A program made the position numbers and the translations under genes. From NCBI RefSeq assembly GCF_004795745.1, contig NZ_SDGV01000001.1, forward strand, positions 1 through 64,000: a stretch of DNA of 64,000 nucleotides, in the 5' to 3' direction. Under the pieces are notes generated by a model. The model saw only the letters and a program-made list of their open reading frames with translations, did not search any database and was not told the DNA's origin. The stretch comes from Vagococcus silagei. Lineage in GTDB: Bacteria > Bacillota > Bacilli > Lactobacillales > Vagococcaceae. Below are positions 41,572 through 49,949 of the stretch, in pieces (within the stretch, counting starts at the first letter, position 1; each line of letters opens with the position of its first letter).

Positions 41572-43218
41572 TTAATTTTTCTTTTCAGCATTTCGTAAAA
41601 TAAAGTAACCGCCATATGATGGATACTCAATATTTTTAAGTGTTGGTGAGACTAAATAATTTGAGGCACTTTGATAAATTGGCACTTGTGCCACATCTTT
41701 TTCAAGTAATTGTTCCTCAGCTTGTTTGTAATCTGTAAATTGTTCATTGGCATGATTTGCATGTTCTTCTTTAGCTGCTACCGTAAGTTTATCATAAGTT
41801 TGGTTACTGTAATTGCCATAATTATAAGCTGAACCTGTCGCATAAAGATTGAAATACGAATCTAATTCACTGCTACCAGCAATCCAACCAGATAACGATA
41901 ATTCATAATTTTTATCAGCACGAGCCTGATTGACATTATTTCGTGGTTGCAGACTGACCTTCAAAGTTAAGCCGTTAAGATTTTCTTCAACTTGACCCTT
42001 AATGTATTCGGCGACTTTTTTACCTTCATCACTATCAGCTGCAAGTAAATTAAGCGTTACTTTATCTCCTAATTCTTTTTGGGCCTTCTGCCAACTCGTT
42101 TTGGCAGTCTTCACATTGTAGGTTAAGTACTTTCCACTATATGCTCTGAAATCTTCTTTCGTTTCTGGATTTTGATACAACTTCCGTGGCACTAAACCAT
42201 CAAGCGCTTTTGAACCATCAGCTAAGACACTCTCCGCAAGTGTTTTTTTATCAATTGAAAGGGCGATGGCACGACGTAAATCTTGATTTGCTAAAGGTTT
42301 TGAGTCTTCTTTATTAAAATCTAAAAACACATTGGCGACATCTTGATAATTTGTATAACCAGGATCTTCTTTGTATTCGGCCACATTTTGACCACTAATT
42401 CGCACTAAATCTAATGAACCTTCTTGATACAAACTAATACCTGTCGTCTCTTCTTTGATTGTTTGAACTTCAACTTCATCAAGTTTGACTTTATTTTTAT
42501 CATAATAGTTTTTGTTTTTCTTTAACGTCCATGTATCACTCGTCCCATCCCAATTGTCTAAAACAAACGCGCCATTATAAAGGGTATCAGAACTAGTTGT
42601 ACCATATTTTTTAGCATGTTCTTGGACAAACTGTTCAGATTGCGGCGCTAACCAACCAATTGCTGCAACAGATAAAAATGACGGTTGAGCTGTTCTTAGT
42701 TCGACAATAAAAGTAGCATCATCTGGTGTTTTAATTCCTAAAGTGTCAATAGCTGCTTTGCCTTCACGAATGTCTTTACTATTGACAACATTATCTAATA
42801 AATATGAATTTGGTCCTTGTGTTTTAGGGTCCACCAAACGTTTCCAAGCATAAGCAAAATCTTTTGACGTTATTGTATCTCCATTACTCCACTTGGCATC
42901 GGCACGTAATTTGAATGTATAAGTTAAACCATCTTCACTGACTTCGTAGGTTTCGGCAATACCAGGTACAATCTGAGTATCTTTGTCAAAACGAACCAAA
43001 CCTTCAAAGAGGTGTTGGACCATCGTAAAAGTATTTTTATCTGTTGTTTGCGTGGTATCAATTGTCGAAATCGGCGCCGGGGTACTGACGACAACTTTTT
43101 GACTTACTGCTCCTTTTTCTTTATTTGCTGTGGTCGCAGTACCACTCTTTACTGTGCCGCAACTAGCCAACAAAAGTGTTGCCGCGACTGTACTTAATAA
43201 TAAAATATTCTTTTTCAT
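41572..43218 (-). CDS. Peptide-binding lipoprotein, OppA family
   Basis: A 548-residue SBP family 5 lipoprotein. The signal peptide ends at the lipobox LLASC, and WSNGDTITSKDFAYAWKRL is the family motif. It is paralogous to OppA at 7951 but has no permease or ATPase genes beside it, so it probably hands peptides to OppBCDF. The ATG at 43218 has GGAGG 7 bases upstream. A T-box leader precedes it, so its expression responds to an uncharged tRNA. pepT follows after 14 bases. Confidence 0.92.
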   Translation of the reverse strand: MKKNILLLSTVAATLLLASCGTVKSGTATTANKEKGAVSQKVVVSTPAPISTIDTTQTTDKNTFTMVQHLFEGLVRFDKDTQIVPGIAETYEVSEDGLTYTFKLRADAKWSNGDTITSKDFAYAWKRLVDPKTQGPNSYLLDNVVNSKDIREGKAAIDTLGIKTPDDATFIVELRTAQPSFLSVAAIGWLAPQSEQFVQEHAKKYGTTSSDTLYNGAFVLDNWDGTSDTWTLKKNKNYYDKNKVKLDEVEVQTIKEETTGISLYQEGSLDLVRISGQNVAEYKEDPGYTNYQDVANVFLDFNKEDSKPLANQDLRRAIALSIDKKTLAESVLADGSKALDGLVPRKLYQNPETKEDFRAYSGKYLTYNVKTAKTSWQKAQKELGDKVTLNLLAADSDEGKKVAEYIKGQVEENLNGLTLKVSLQPRNNVNQARADKNYELSLSGWIAGSSELDSYFNLYATGSAYNYGNYSNQTYDKLTVAAKEEHANHANEQFTDYKQAEEQLLEKDVAQVPIYQSASNYLVSPTLKNIEYPSYGGYFILRNAEKKN

Positions 43219-43254
43219 TTTTATTCCTCCATCAGTTAAAAAATCTGAACCAGA

Positions 43255-43530
43255 AAATAAAAAAATAGCCTTCATCCTAATAAAAGGACGAAGACTATTC
43301 TTCGCGGTACCACCTTTGTTGACTTATATGCCCACTTCTACACAGTACAATCATACTGCTGTGCTATAACAGGCACTCCTGTATAAGTCTCATGATTCGA
43401 CCTATCTGTTCCAAGGCCATTTTCAGTTGCTAGTCCATTATCTCTTTTCACCAACCGAGACTCTCTTTGAACGGCATTCACAACTTACTTTCCTTGTCAT
43501 CACATTTTCTAACTTGTTATTTTTGATTAA
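43255..43530 (-). promoter_or_regulatory. T-box riboswitch leader of the OppA paralogue-pepT unit
   Basis: On the minus strand the conserved T-box GGTGGTACCGCG is at 43303-43314. Downstream, AATAG-CTTC-TCCT pairs with AGGATGAAG-CTATT (43261-43299) as a terminator with T6. Upstream is Stem I: GATGA and AGTA motifs, AGAGAG, and GGTTGGTGAAA. A helix AGTTG/CAACT and a CAAGG/CCTTG helix frame a specifier loop reading GAAAATGG (43417-43424). The codon is ambiguous: AAU (Asn) by strict position, AUG (Met) if shifted by one. Confidence 0.9.
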
Positions 43531-43534
43531 AGCT

Positions 43535-43563
43535 ATATTAGCATACTCTAATTTTACTGTCAA
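43535..43563 (-). promoter_or_regulatory. Promoter of the T-box leader
   Basis: On the minus strand TTGACA (43558-43563), 17-bp spacer, TAATAT (43535-43540), about 310 bases before the ORF start. Confidence 0.75.
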
Positions 43564-43568
43564 CATCT

Positions 43569-44843
43569 CTACTCATATTTTAATGCAGTGATTGGATCAA
43601 GCTTCGCAGCCCGTTTTGCTGGGAACGTTCCTGCTAGAAAAGCAATCAACATAATCACAACGACAATCATTAAAGCTGAAGAAAGATTAAATTCGACTAA
43701 GGTTAAACCATCTAATCCCTTCAAAAAATTCTTCGTTGCAAACTGATTAATTAATTGACCAACGCCATACGCACCACCAAGTCCGACGACCGAACCCCAG
43801 AAACCAATCAGTAGTGCTTCAAAACTGAAGAGACTAAATATTTTTCCACCACTCATCCCCATAGCTTTCATCAAGCCAATTTCACGCGTTCTTTCTTGAA
43901 CAGACATATAAAGGGTATTGATAATCCCAAAACTTGCGGCAAGTAAGGCAATGCCACCAAACATTGTTAAGACACCTGTAATCCCGTTGACAACATTTCG
44001 AATGATACCAATTTGATCATCCATTGTTTGCCCCATAAAGCCCTTATCTGCTAATTTCGTTTTGATTTTTGTGATTTCAGCTGGCGTAATATTTTTTGGT
44101 AATGAAGCTGTTGCAGCAAAAACTTGGCCCTGCATTTGTTCAGGTAATCCTGTTTCGTTAATTTGCACTAACTTACCTGATAACGCGTTATTGACCATCG
44201 ACATGCCACCTTGGACAATACTTTTCGTTCTAACACCCACGATTTCTGCTTTCACTTCTTGCGTCTTACCTGTTCCCATCTCTGTCACACCTAGCGTTAC
44301 TTCCTTGCCAATTGCCTCTTTATTATTTTTATAACCAAGTGATTTAACATAAGAAGTCGCTAAGACGATTTCATTCTTTGGCGCATCATTATCAATTTGA
44401 CGCCCTGCTTCTAATTCCACTTTATTACCTAATGAAATTGAGGCATTAAAGACAAATTTATCATCAGAAGCTCCTTGAATAAAGTCCGTTTGGAAGTTTT
44501 CCATTGGTTTAATTTTGGATAACTCTTGCATCTCTTTTAAAGTCTCAAAATCATTTTTACTTAATTTCGCTTGTTCTGATTTTTGTTCCTTGGGTTCATA
44601 TTTCTTCGGTTTATCGCCACCCATTTCAGCACCGAATTCTTGTTTAGGCATCACAATCATCGTATCCATATCACCGACACCTTGAAGTTGTTTATCGACA
44701 TAATCGTTGACACCAATGTTAATACCTACAGTCAGTGAAATCGTGAACGCCCCAATAAAAATAGCGACAATTGTTAAGATGGTTCGACTCTTATTACGAA
44801 ATAGATTAGCATTTGCGGATTTGATAATATCCCAAAATTTCAT
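43569..44843 (-). CDS. ABC transporter permease, MacB/FtsX type
   Basis: A 424-residue membrane protein with an N-terminal helix (TILTIVAIFIGAFTISLTVG), a large extracytoplasmic MacB-like domain (about 50-280) and three C-terminal helices within the FtsX domain (YMSVQERTREIGLMKAMGMS). The final ERTREIGLMKA and FPAKRAAKLDPITALKYE are typical of MacB-type exporters of peptides, lipids or antibiotics. It is the partner of the overlapping ATPase gene upstream. The substrate is unknown; no two-component genes adjoin. Confidence 0.9.
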   Translation of the reverse strand: MKFWDIIKSANANLFRNKSRTILTIVAIFIGAFTISLTVGINIGVNDYVDKQLQGVGDMDTMIVMPKQEFGAEMGGDKPKKYEPKEQKSEQAKLSKNDFETLKEMQELSKIKPMENFQTDFIQGASDDKFVFNASISLGNKVELEAGRQIDNDAPKNEIVLATSYVKSLGYKNNKEAIGKEVTLGVTEMGTGKTQEVKAEIVGVRTKSIVQGGMSMVNNALSGKLVQINETGLPEQMQGQVFAATASLPKNITPAEITKIKTKLADKGFMGQTMDDQIGIIRNVVNGITGVLTMFGGIALLAASFGIINTLYMSVQERTREIGLMKAMGMSGGKIFSLFSFEALLIGFWGSVVGLGGAYGVGQLINQFATKNFLKGLDGLTLVEFNLSSALMIVVVIMLIAFLAGTFPAKRAAKLDPITALKYE

Positions 44844-45523
44844 TATGCTTCACCTCCAACAATTAGACCATCTTTAATTTGGATTTGACGGTCACATAAT
44901 GCGGCTAAATCTGGGTCATGGGTCACAATAATTAAAGTAATGCCTTGCTCTTTTTTCAAATTGAATAACAATTCTTCAATTTTTCCCCCTGTCGTTGAGT
45001 CAAGATTTCCAGTTGGCTCATCAGCAAAAATGATCTGCGGATTATTGACTAACGCTCGCGCAATACAAACTCTTTGCTTTTGGCCACCAGATAAATCATT
45101 GGCTTTATTTTTCGCTTTATCCGCCAGTTCAACTGAAGCTAAGGCTTGCAGGCCTTTTTCTTCACGCTCGCGTTTTGACATACCCGCAATTTTCAACGGT
45201 AAAATAACATTATCTAACACACTTTCTTGTGGATTCATAAAAAATTGTTGAAACACAAAACCAAACGTTTCATTGCGCAAATGATTTAATTCTTTTTTCT
45301 TTAGTGTGCGAATATTTTTACCGAGGATTTCAATCTCACCGCTTGTTGGTTGATCCAACAAAGCTAATAAGTGCATTAAGGTTGATTTTCCCGAACCACT
45401 CTTCCCGATAATGGCTACCGATTCGCCTTTTTCAATCTCTAAATCAATGCCTTTCAACGCCTCAAATAGTGACGTTCCGGAGCCATAAGCTCGCTTTAAA
45501 TTTGATACTTTAACCACTGACAT
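44843..45523 (-). CDS. ABC transporter ATP-binding protein, MacB/LolD type
   Basis: A 226-residue ATPase with Walker A GKSGSGKST, signature LSGGQKQR, Walker B IIFADEPTGNLDS and IIVTHDP. The MacB/LolD type is indicated by the short length and the QQFFMNPQESVLDNV segment. ATG at 45523 preceded by GAAGGGTGG; GTG further up is within the ribosome site. It overlaps the permease by one base and forms with it a two-gene exporter operon. Confidence 0.92.
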   Translation of the reverse strand: MSVVKVSNLKRAYGSGTSLFEALKGIDLEIEKGESVAIIGKSGSGKSTLMHLLALLDQPTSGEIEILGKNIRTLKKKELNHLRNETFGFVFQQFFMNPQESVLDNVILPLKIAGMSKREREEKGLQALASVELADKAKNKANDLSGGQKQRVCIARALVNNPQIIFADEPTGNLDSTTGGKIEELLFNLKKEQGITLIIVTHDPDLAALCDRQIQIKDGLIVGGEA

Positions 45524-45650
45524 AAAACCGACCACCCTTCTTTTTAATACCTCTTATTATTCCACTCTCTATTTCTTTATACATCATCCTTAAGACCGAT
45601 ATCTAAGACTTAATGAAAATTCCCTTCAACACTATTTTGCATATTATTCT

Positions 45651-45670
45651 AAAATAATGAATATTATTTT
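45651..45670 (+). promoter_or_regulatory. Palindrome within tandem repeats upstream of the glutamine-type ABC operon
   Basis: AAAATAAT-GAAT-ATTATTTT is a perfect 8-bp inverted repeat. It lies inside two tandem copies of a motif near TGmATATTATTyTAAwAT starting at 45638 and 45658. The two-box pattern resembles ArgR-type operators but the match is weak. Confidence 0.35.
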
Positions 45671-45779
45671 AATATACTTCCTTTAAACCTAACAAATATA
45701 AATATATATTGAATATATTATCATTATTACGTATACTTCACAACAATACAAAAATTAATAAAAAAGGAGTTATGCGTGT

Positions 45780-47240
45780 ATGTCTGTTTTATCGAAAAAG
45801 TTATCAATTTTGTTAACTGTCATTATTACGATGATGACAATTGTTTCTGTTCCGGTTGCCGCTGAAGAAAGTGACCCAGTTCTTGATCGAATCAGGCAAA
45901 GCAAAACACTGACAATTGGCGTTTCAGCCGATTACGCTCCCTTAGAATTTCATGCTAAAGTCAAAGAAAAAGATGAAGTTGTTGGGATTGATATTGATAT
46001 CTCTAAAAAAATTGCCCAAGATCTAGGCGTCTCTCTTAAAATCGAAGAATATGGGTTCGACGCATTGATGGGTGCTTTGAAAACTGGCAAAGTCGATATG
46101 GTTATCTCTGGTTTAACACCAACACCAGAGCGAATGAATGAAGTTGACTTCTCTGATCCCTATTTAGAAGTTGACCAAAAAGTGATCATTCGCAAAAATG
46201 ATCAAGCTCAATTTAAGTCTCTTGATGATTTCAAACAGTTAAAAGTTGGCGCACAAAAGCAAAGTCTACAAGAAGAACTGGCGCGTGATGAATTAAACGC
46301 TAAGGTCGTGTCACTTCAAAAAATGCCGGATATCATTTTACAATTACAACATAAAAAAATTACCGGTGCCGTGGTTGAGGGCCCCGTAGCGGAAGCCTAT
46401 TTACAACAACATCCTGATTTAGTTTTCGCGGATGTAAAGTTTGCAGGTATTCAAAAAGAAAATGCGATTGCTGTACCGAAAAATTCGCCCGCCTTTTTGA
46501 AAGCTGTCAATCAATCTCTGACTGCAATAAAAGAAGAAAATCTCATCAAAGGCTATAAAAAACAAGCTTCAAACTTGATGTTTTCAGAGGAATCTTTCTT
46601 TAAAAAATACAAGCCTTACTATTTAAAAGGGATGTATTATACCATTTTCCTAGCTCTTATCGGCGTTTTCTTTGGTGCCATTTTAGGAACTGTTTTAGCT
46701 TTGATGAAGCTCTCAACTAAAAGAGCTATCAAATGGCCTGCTATTGCCTATATTGAATATTTGCGTGGCACGCCGTTACTTGTGCAAATCTTTCTCGTAT
46801 TCTTTGGTTCAAATGTGATTGGTTTTGAATTGTCTGCACTTGCAGCCAGTTGTTTAGCGCTCTCGCTTAATAGCGGCGCCTATGTTGCCGAAATTATTCG
46901 TGCAGGTATTAACGCTGTCGATCAAGGCCAAACTGAAGCCGCACGTTCGCTTGGGATGCCTGCAATCAAAACATTGAGATATATCATTTTTCCGCAAGCC
47001 ATTAAAAATATTTTACCCGCCCTTGGCAATGAATTTGTCACCGTCATTAAAGAATCATCCGTTGTATCTGTAATTGGCGTTGGCGAATTAATGTTCCAAG
47101 CAGGTGTGGTTCAAGGTTCTAGCTTTAAACCGTTCTTGCCAATAATGGTGGCTTCATTACTCTATTTCTTCCTCACGTTCACATTGTCACGCCTCTTAGG
47201 TGTTTATGAAAGGAGATTAGCAATTCATGATTCATACTAA
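45780..47240 (+). CDS. Amino-acid ABC transporter, fused substrate-binding and permease
   Basis: A 486-residue fusion. Signal peptide (about 1-27; VPVAAEES), family-3 solute-binding domain (about 35-270; [39 protein letters not shown]) and a permease domain (about 285-480) with EAA loop [18 protein letters not shown]. This arrangement is the GlnPH type of Lactobacillales, importing glutamine/glutamate or related polar amino acids. ATG with AAAGGAG 10 bases upstream. The ATPase gene overlaps its end by 14 bases. Confidence 0.93.
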   Translation: MSVLSKKLSILLTVIITMMTIVSVPVAAEESDPVLDRIRQSKTLTIGVSADYAPLEFHAKVKEKDEVVGIDIDISKKIAQDLGVSLKIEEYGFDALMGALKTGKVDMVISGLTPTPERMNEVDFSDPYLEVDQKVIIRKNDQAQFKSLDDFKQLKVGAQKQSLQEELARDELNAKVVSLQKMPDIILQLQHKKITGAVVEGPVAEAYLQQHPDLVFADVKFAGIQKENAIAVPKNSPAFLKAVNQSLTAIKEENLIKGYKKQASNLMFSEESFFKKYKPYYLKGMYYTIFLALIGVFFGAILGTVLALMKLSTKRAIKWPAIAYIEYLRGTPLLVQIFLVFFGSNVIGFELSALAASCLALSLNSGAYVAEIIRAGINAVDQGQTEAARSLGMPAIKTLRYIIFPQAIKNILPALGNEFVTVIKESSVVSVIGVGELMFQAGVVQGSSFKPFLPIMVASLLYFFLTFTLSRLLGVYERRLAIHDSY

Positions 47241-47952
47241 ACAACTGACTAAATCATTCGGAGAAAATGCTGTCTTAAAAGGCATTGATCTCACTGTTCA
47301 ACAAGGTGAAGTACTCGTCATTATTGGTCCTTCAGGAAGCGGAAAAAGCACGCTCCTTCGCTGTTTAAATTTACTTGAAACACCAACGAGTGGTGACGTA
47401 GTCTTTGAAGGCACTAGTTTACTAGCAAAAGAAACAAACATTGATAAGATTAGAACCAAAATGGGAATGGTCTTCCAAAACTTCAATCTCTTTCCTCATT
47501 TAACAGTGCTTGAAAATCTCACAATTAGCCCGCGACATGTTAAAGGAGAAGCTGTTGATGTTAGTCAGCAAAATGCTCTAAAATTACTGACTAAAGTTGG
47601 CCTAGAAAATAAAGCCGCTGCCTATCCTAACTCCTTATCTGGTGGTCAAAAACAACGGGTTGCCATCGCGCGTGCTTTAGCAATGGAACCAGACGTCTTA
47701 CTATTTGATGAGCCGACTTCAGCTCTTGATCCTGAAATGGTTGGTGAAGTGCTTGATGTCATGCAAACACTCGCTAAAGAAGGGATGACGATGGTTGTCG
47801 TCACACATGAAATGGGCTTTGCCAAAGAAATGGCTGATCGTGTGATTTTTATGGCGGATGGTATCATTCAAGAAAGTGGCACTCCACAGGCACTCTTTGA
47901 GAATCCGCAAGTTAAGCGAACACAAGAATTTTTACAAAAAGTCCTCATATAA
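47227..47952 (+). CDS. glnQ: Amino-acid ABC transporter ATP-binding protein
   Basis: A 241-residue ATPase of the polar amino-acid uptake family. Walker A (GPSGSGKST), [29 protein letters not shown] and [16 protein letters not shown] are typical. ATG with AAAGGAG upstream; overlaps the fused binding/permease gene by 14 bases, so the pair form a complete importer. A bidirectional terminator follows. The ligand is inferred only from the family. Confidence 0.93.
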   Translation: MIHTKQLTKSFGENAVLKGIDLTVQQGEVLVIIGPSGSGKSTLLRCLNLLETPTSGDVVFEGTSLLAKETNIDKIRTKMGMVFQNFNLFPHLTVLENLTISPRHVKGEAVDVSQQNALKLLTKVGLENKAAAYPNSLSGGQKQRVAIARALAMEPDVLLFDEPTSALDPEMVGEVLDVMQTLAKEGMTMVVVTHEMGFAKEMADRVIFMADGIIQESGTPQALFENPQVKRTQEFLQKVLI

Positions 47953-47955
47953 AAA

Positions 47956-48001
47956 TAAAAAGCCTCCACCGAATTGTCCAATACAAATCGGTGGAGGCTT
48001 A
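47956..48001. terminator. Bidirectional terminator between glnQ and malR
   Basis: AAGCCTCCACCGA pairs with TCGGTGGAGGCTT around a loop; A-rich left and T-containing right. It follows the glnQ stop and faces the malR end. Confidence 0.8.
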
Positions 48002-48041
48002 AATTATCGTCACTCGGCTAGTCTACAGTATGGGGATACCA

Positions 48042-49058
48042 CTAGTCTTCCTTAATTCTTCTAACTGTTTCTTGTTCGATCAAAGTATGGGGGATGATCA
48101 CACGCTTTTTAACGGCATTCGGGGTACGCAACTGATTCAAAAATTCTTCAATCGCGGTTTTGCCTAAAAGCATTGTGTTAATATCAAGGCTCGTTAAATA
48201 AGGATGAATGAGTGACGAGAATATCGAATGATTAAAACTGATGACTGAGATATCGTCTGGCACTTGATAACCCAGAAAATTAACCATTTGCATTAAACGC
48301 AAAGCAAACATATCGTCAATTGCAATACACGCCGTCGGTTTAACAAACGCGACGAGTTCTCTAAAATGGTCATAATCAGTTGATTGAATCAAAGGTACGA
48401 GTGGATGAACTTGATAACCTCGTCCTCGTAAGGCTTTCTCATAGCCCGAATAACGTTCATAAACAAAGTTTTCATCAATATTATTCGTGACGAAAAGGAT
48501 TGATTCATGTCCTTTCGTCATTAAATGATCACATGCCGCATAACCAAGTAAATTATTGTCATTATCAACACAACTCGACTCATTACTATAGTCATAAGGA
48601 CTCCCAATCACTGTGTAAGGAATCTTAGTCTTTATTAAATACGCTAAAACAGGATCTTTTTCTTTAACATAAAGTAAGATAAAACCATCCACGCGTTTTT
48701 GGCGATACATCAGTTCAACGTTTTCAAGTAATTGAGCTTGGGTTGTACCTGAGGCGATGGCAATTGTCACTTGCTGTTTACGTGCCTCTTCATTCATGGC
48801 TGTTATCATTTCTAAATAGATTGGATTACTTTGACGTTCTTTTGAATCCGATACAGGAAGAATAACGCCAATCGTATTTGCAAAATTTTTAGCTAAATTC
48901 TGAGCCGCAACGTTCGGAACATAACCCAGACGATCCATCGCACGGCGCACTTTTTCTTTTGTTTCTTTTGAAATACTTGGATGATCTTGCAATGTTCTTG
49001 AAACAGTTGAAGGCGCAACGCCAACTTCTTTTGCAACATCTTTAATTGTGACACTCAT
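48042..49058 (-). CDS. malR: LacI family maltose regulator, MalR-like
   Basis: About 338 residues; LacI-type repressor with N-terminal helix-turn-helix and hinge (VTIKDVAKEVGVAPSTVSRTLQDHPSISKETKEKV) and a periplasmic-binding-like effector domain with typical LacI segments. Its gene is next to maltose transport genes, and its operators (palindromes around CGnAACCGTTTGCG) are in the malT-mapP intergenic region, so it is probably MalR. The start is uncertain: ATG at 49058 (AAGGG 13 bases away) or TTG at 49070 in front of it. Confidence 0.87.
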   Translation of the reverse strand: MSVTIKDVAKEVGVAPSTVSRTLQDHPSISKETKEKVRRAMDRLGYVPNVAAQNLAKNFANTIGVILPVSDSKERQSNPIYLEMITAMNEEARKQQVTIAIASGTTQAQLLENVELMYRQKRVDGFILLYVKEKDPVLAYLIKTKIPYTVIGSPYDYSNESSCVDNDNNLLGYAACDHLMTKGHESILFVTNNIDENFVYERYSGYEKALRGRGYQVHPLVPLIQSTDYDHFRELVAFVKPTACIAIDDMFALRLMQMVNFLGYQVPDDISVISFNHSIFSSLIHPYLTSLDINTMLLGKTAIEEFLNQLRTPNAVKKRVIIPHTLIEQETVRRIKED

Positions 49059-49088
49059 TTTACTGCTCAAACCCTTCCCATCATTCTC

Positions 49089-49922
49089 TTAAAACTTAAT
49101 CTCAGCCATCACGCCAAAATGATCACTCACAATTGGACTATTCTTGCCATCAAAGACAACCATATGTTCTGAAACAACACTTTCAGCTGGTACTAAAATA
49201 TAATCTAAACGCATCTCAGGCAGTGTGTCTCGATCATGCCAGCCATCAATCACACCAACAACCGTTGCTTCCCCTGATACTTCTTTACTACATAAAAACG
49301 TATCGGAAAAGTCGCCTGTCATCGCTGTAAAACTTTCACCTTGAATATGACTAGGTGCATTAAAATCGCCCATCAAAATAGTTGGCATTTTTTGTTTACT
49401 TAAAACCAGCTGCAATTGCTGCCATTCATATTGAAAACCTTCGCTCGCATTTTCAGACCACCACGAATAGTGATTACTCATCACGCGATACGTGACACCA
49501 GTATCAGTCGTTGAGATACTCATCAATTGGCGTCTTGTATGGTAATCCGTCATGTCATCCATTGGTGAAACTAACAGACTATCCGCAATAAAAGGGGTTT
49601 TTGACAACAGCGCCACACCTTCTTCATAACGATCATAGCCAATGTGGCTACACGTCCAACTCCAATAATAATCCAATCCTAATTCTTGGAGACGCTCCAC
49701 TAAATTAAGCGCAAAATTATCTGTTTTAATACCAATTGTTTCAGCTTTCGTTTGACAGAAATAATCATCTGGAAGTAATGCTTCTGAAGTAATGCTTTGA
49801 TTGACTTCTTGGAGTGCTACCCAGTCAAAATCATGACGCAAAATAAATTGCGCAATGATTTCTAATTTCTCGAGAGGTTGTTCTTCCATCCAACTATGTG
49901 TATTTAGGGTTAAACATTTCAT
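49089..49922 (-). CDS. Endonuclease/exonuclease/phosphatase family protein
   Basis: A 277-residue EEP-fold hydrolase. Motifs are LNTHSW near the N-terminus, LQEVNQS (catalytic Glu), DFNAPSH, LDYILVP and the final SDHFGVM with catalytic His. The family includes nucleases, phosphodiesterases and sphingomyelinases; the substrate here is unknown. There is no signal peptide. It is unusual in lying between malT and malR in a maltose operon. ATG with AAGGAG 8 bases upstream. Confidence 0.87.
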   Translation of the reverse strand: MKCLTLNTHSWMEEQPLEKLEIIAQFILRHDFDWVALQEVNQSITSEALLPDDYFCQTKAETIGIKTDNFALNLVERLQELGLDYYWSWTCSHIGYDRYEEGVALLSKTPFIADSLLVSPMDDMTDYHTRRQLMSISTTDTGVTYRVMSNHYSWWSENASEGFQYEWQQLQLVLSKQKMPTILMGDFNAPSHIQGESFTAMTGDFSDTFLCSKEVSGEATVVGVIDGWHDRDTLPEMRLDYILVPAESVVSEHMVVFDGKNSPIVSDHFGVMAEIKF

Positions 49923-49949
49923 ATTTTTAGCTCCTTGAGTTGTTAACTT

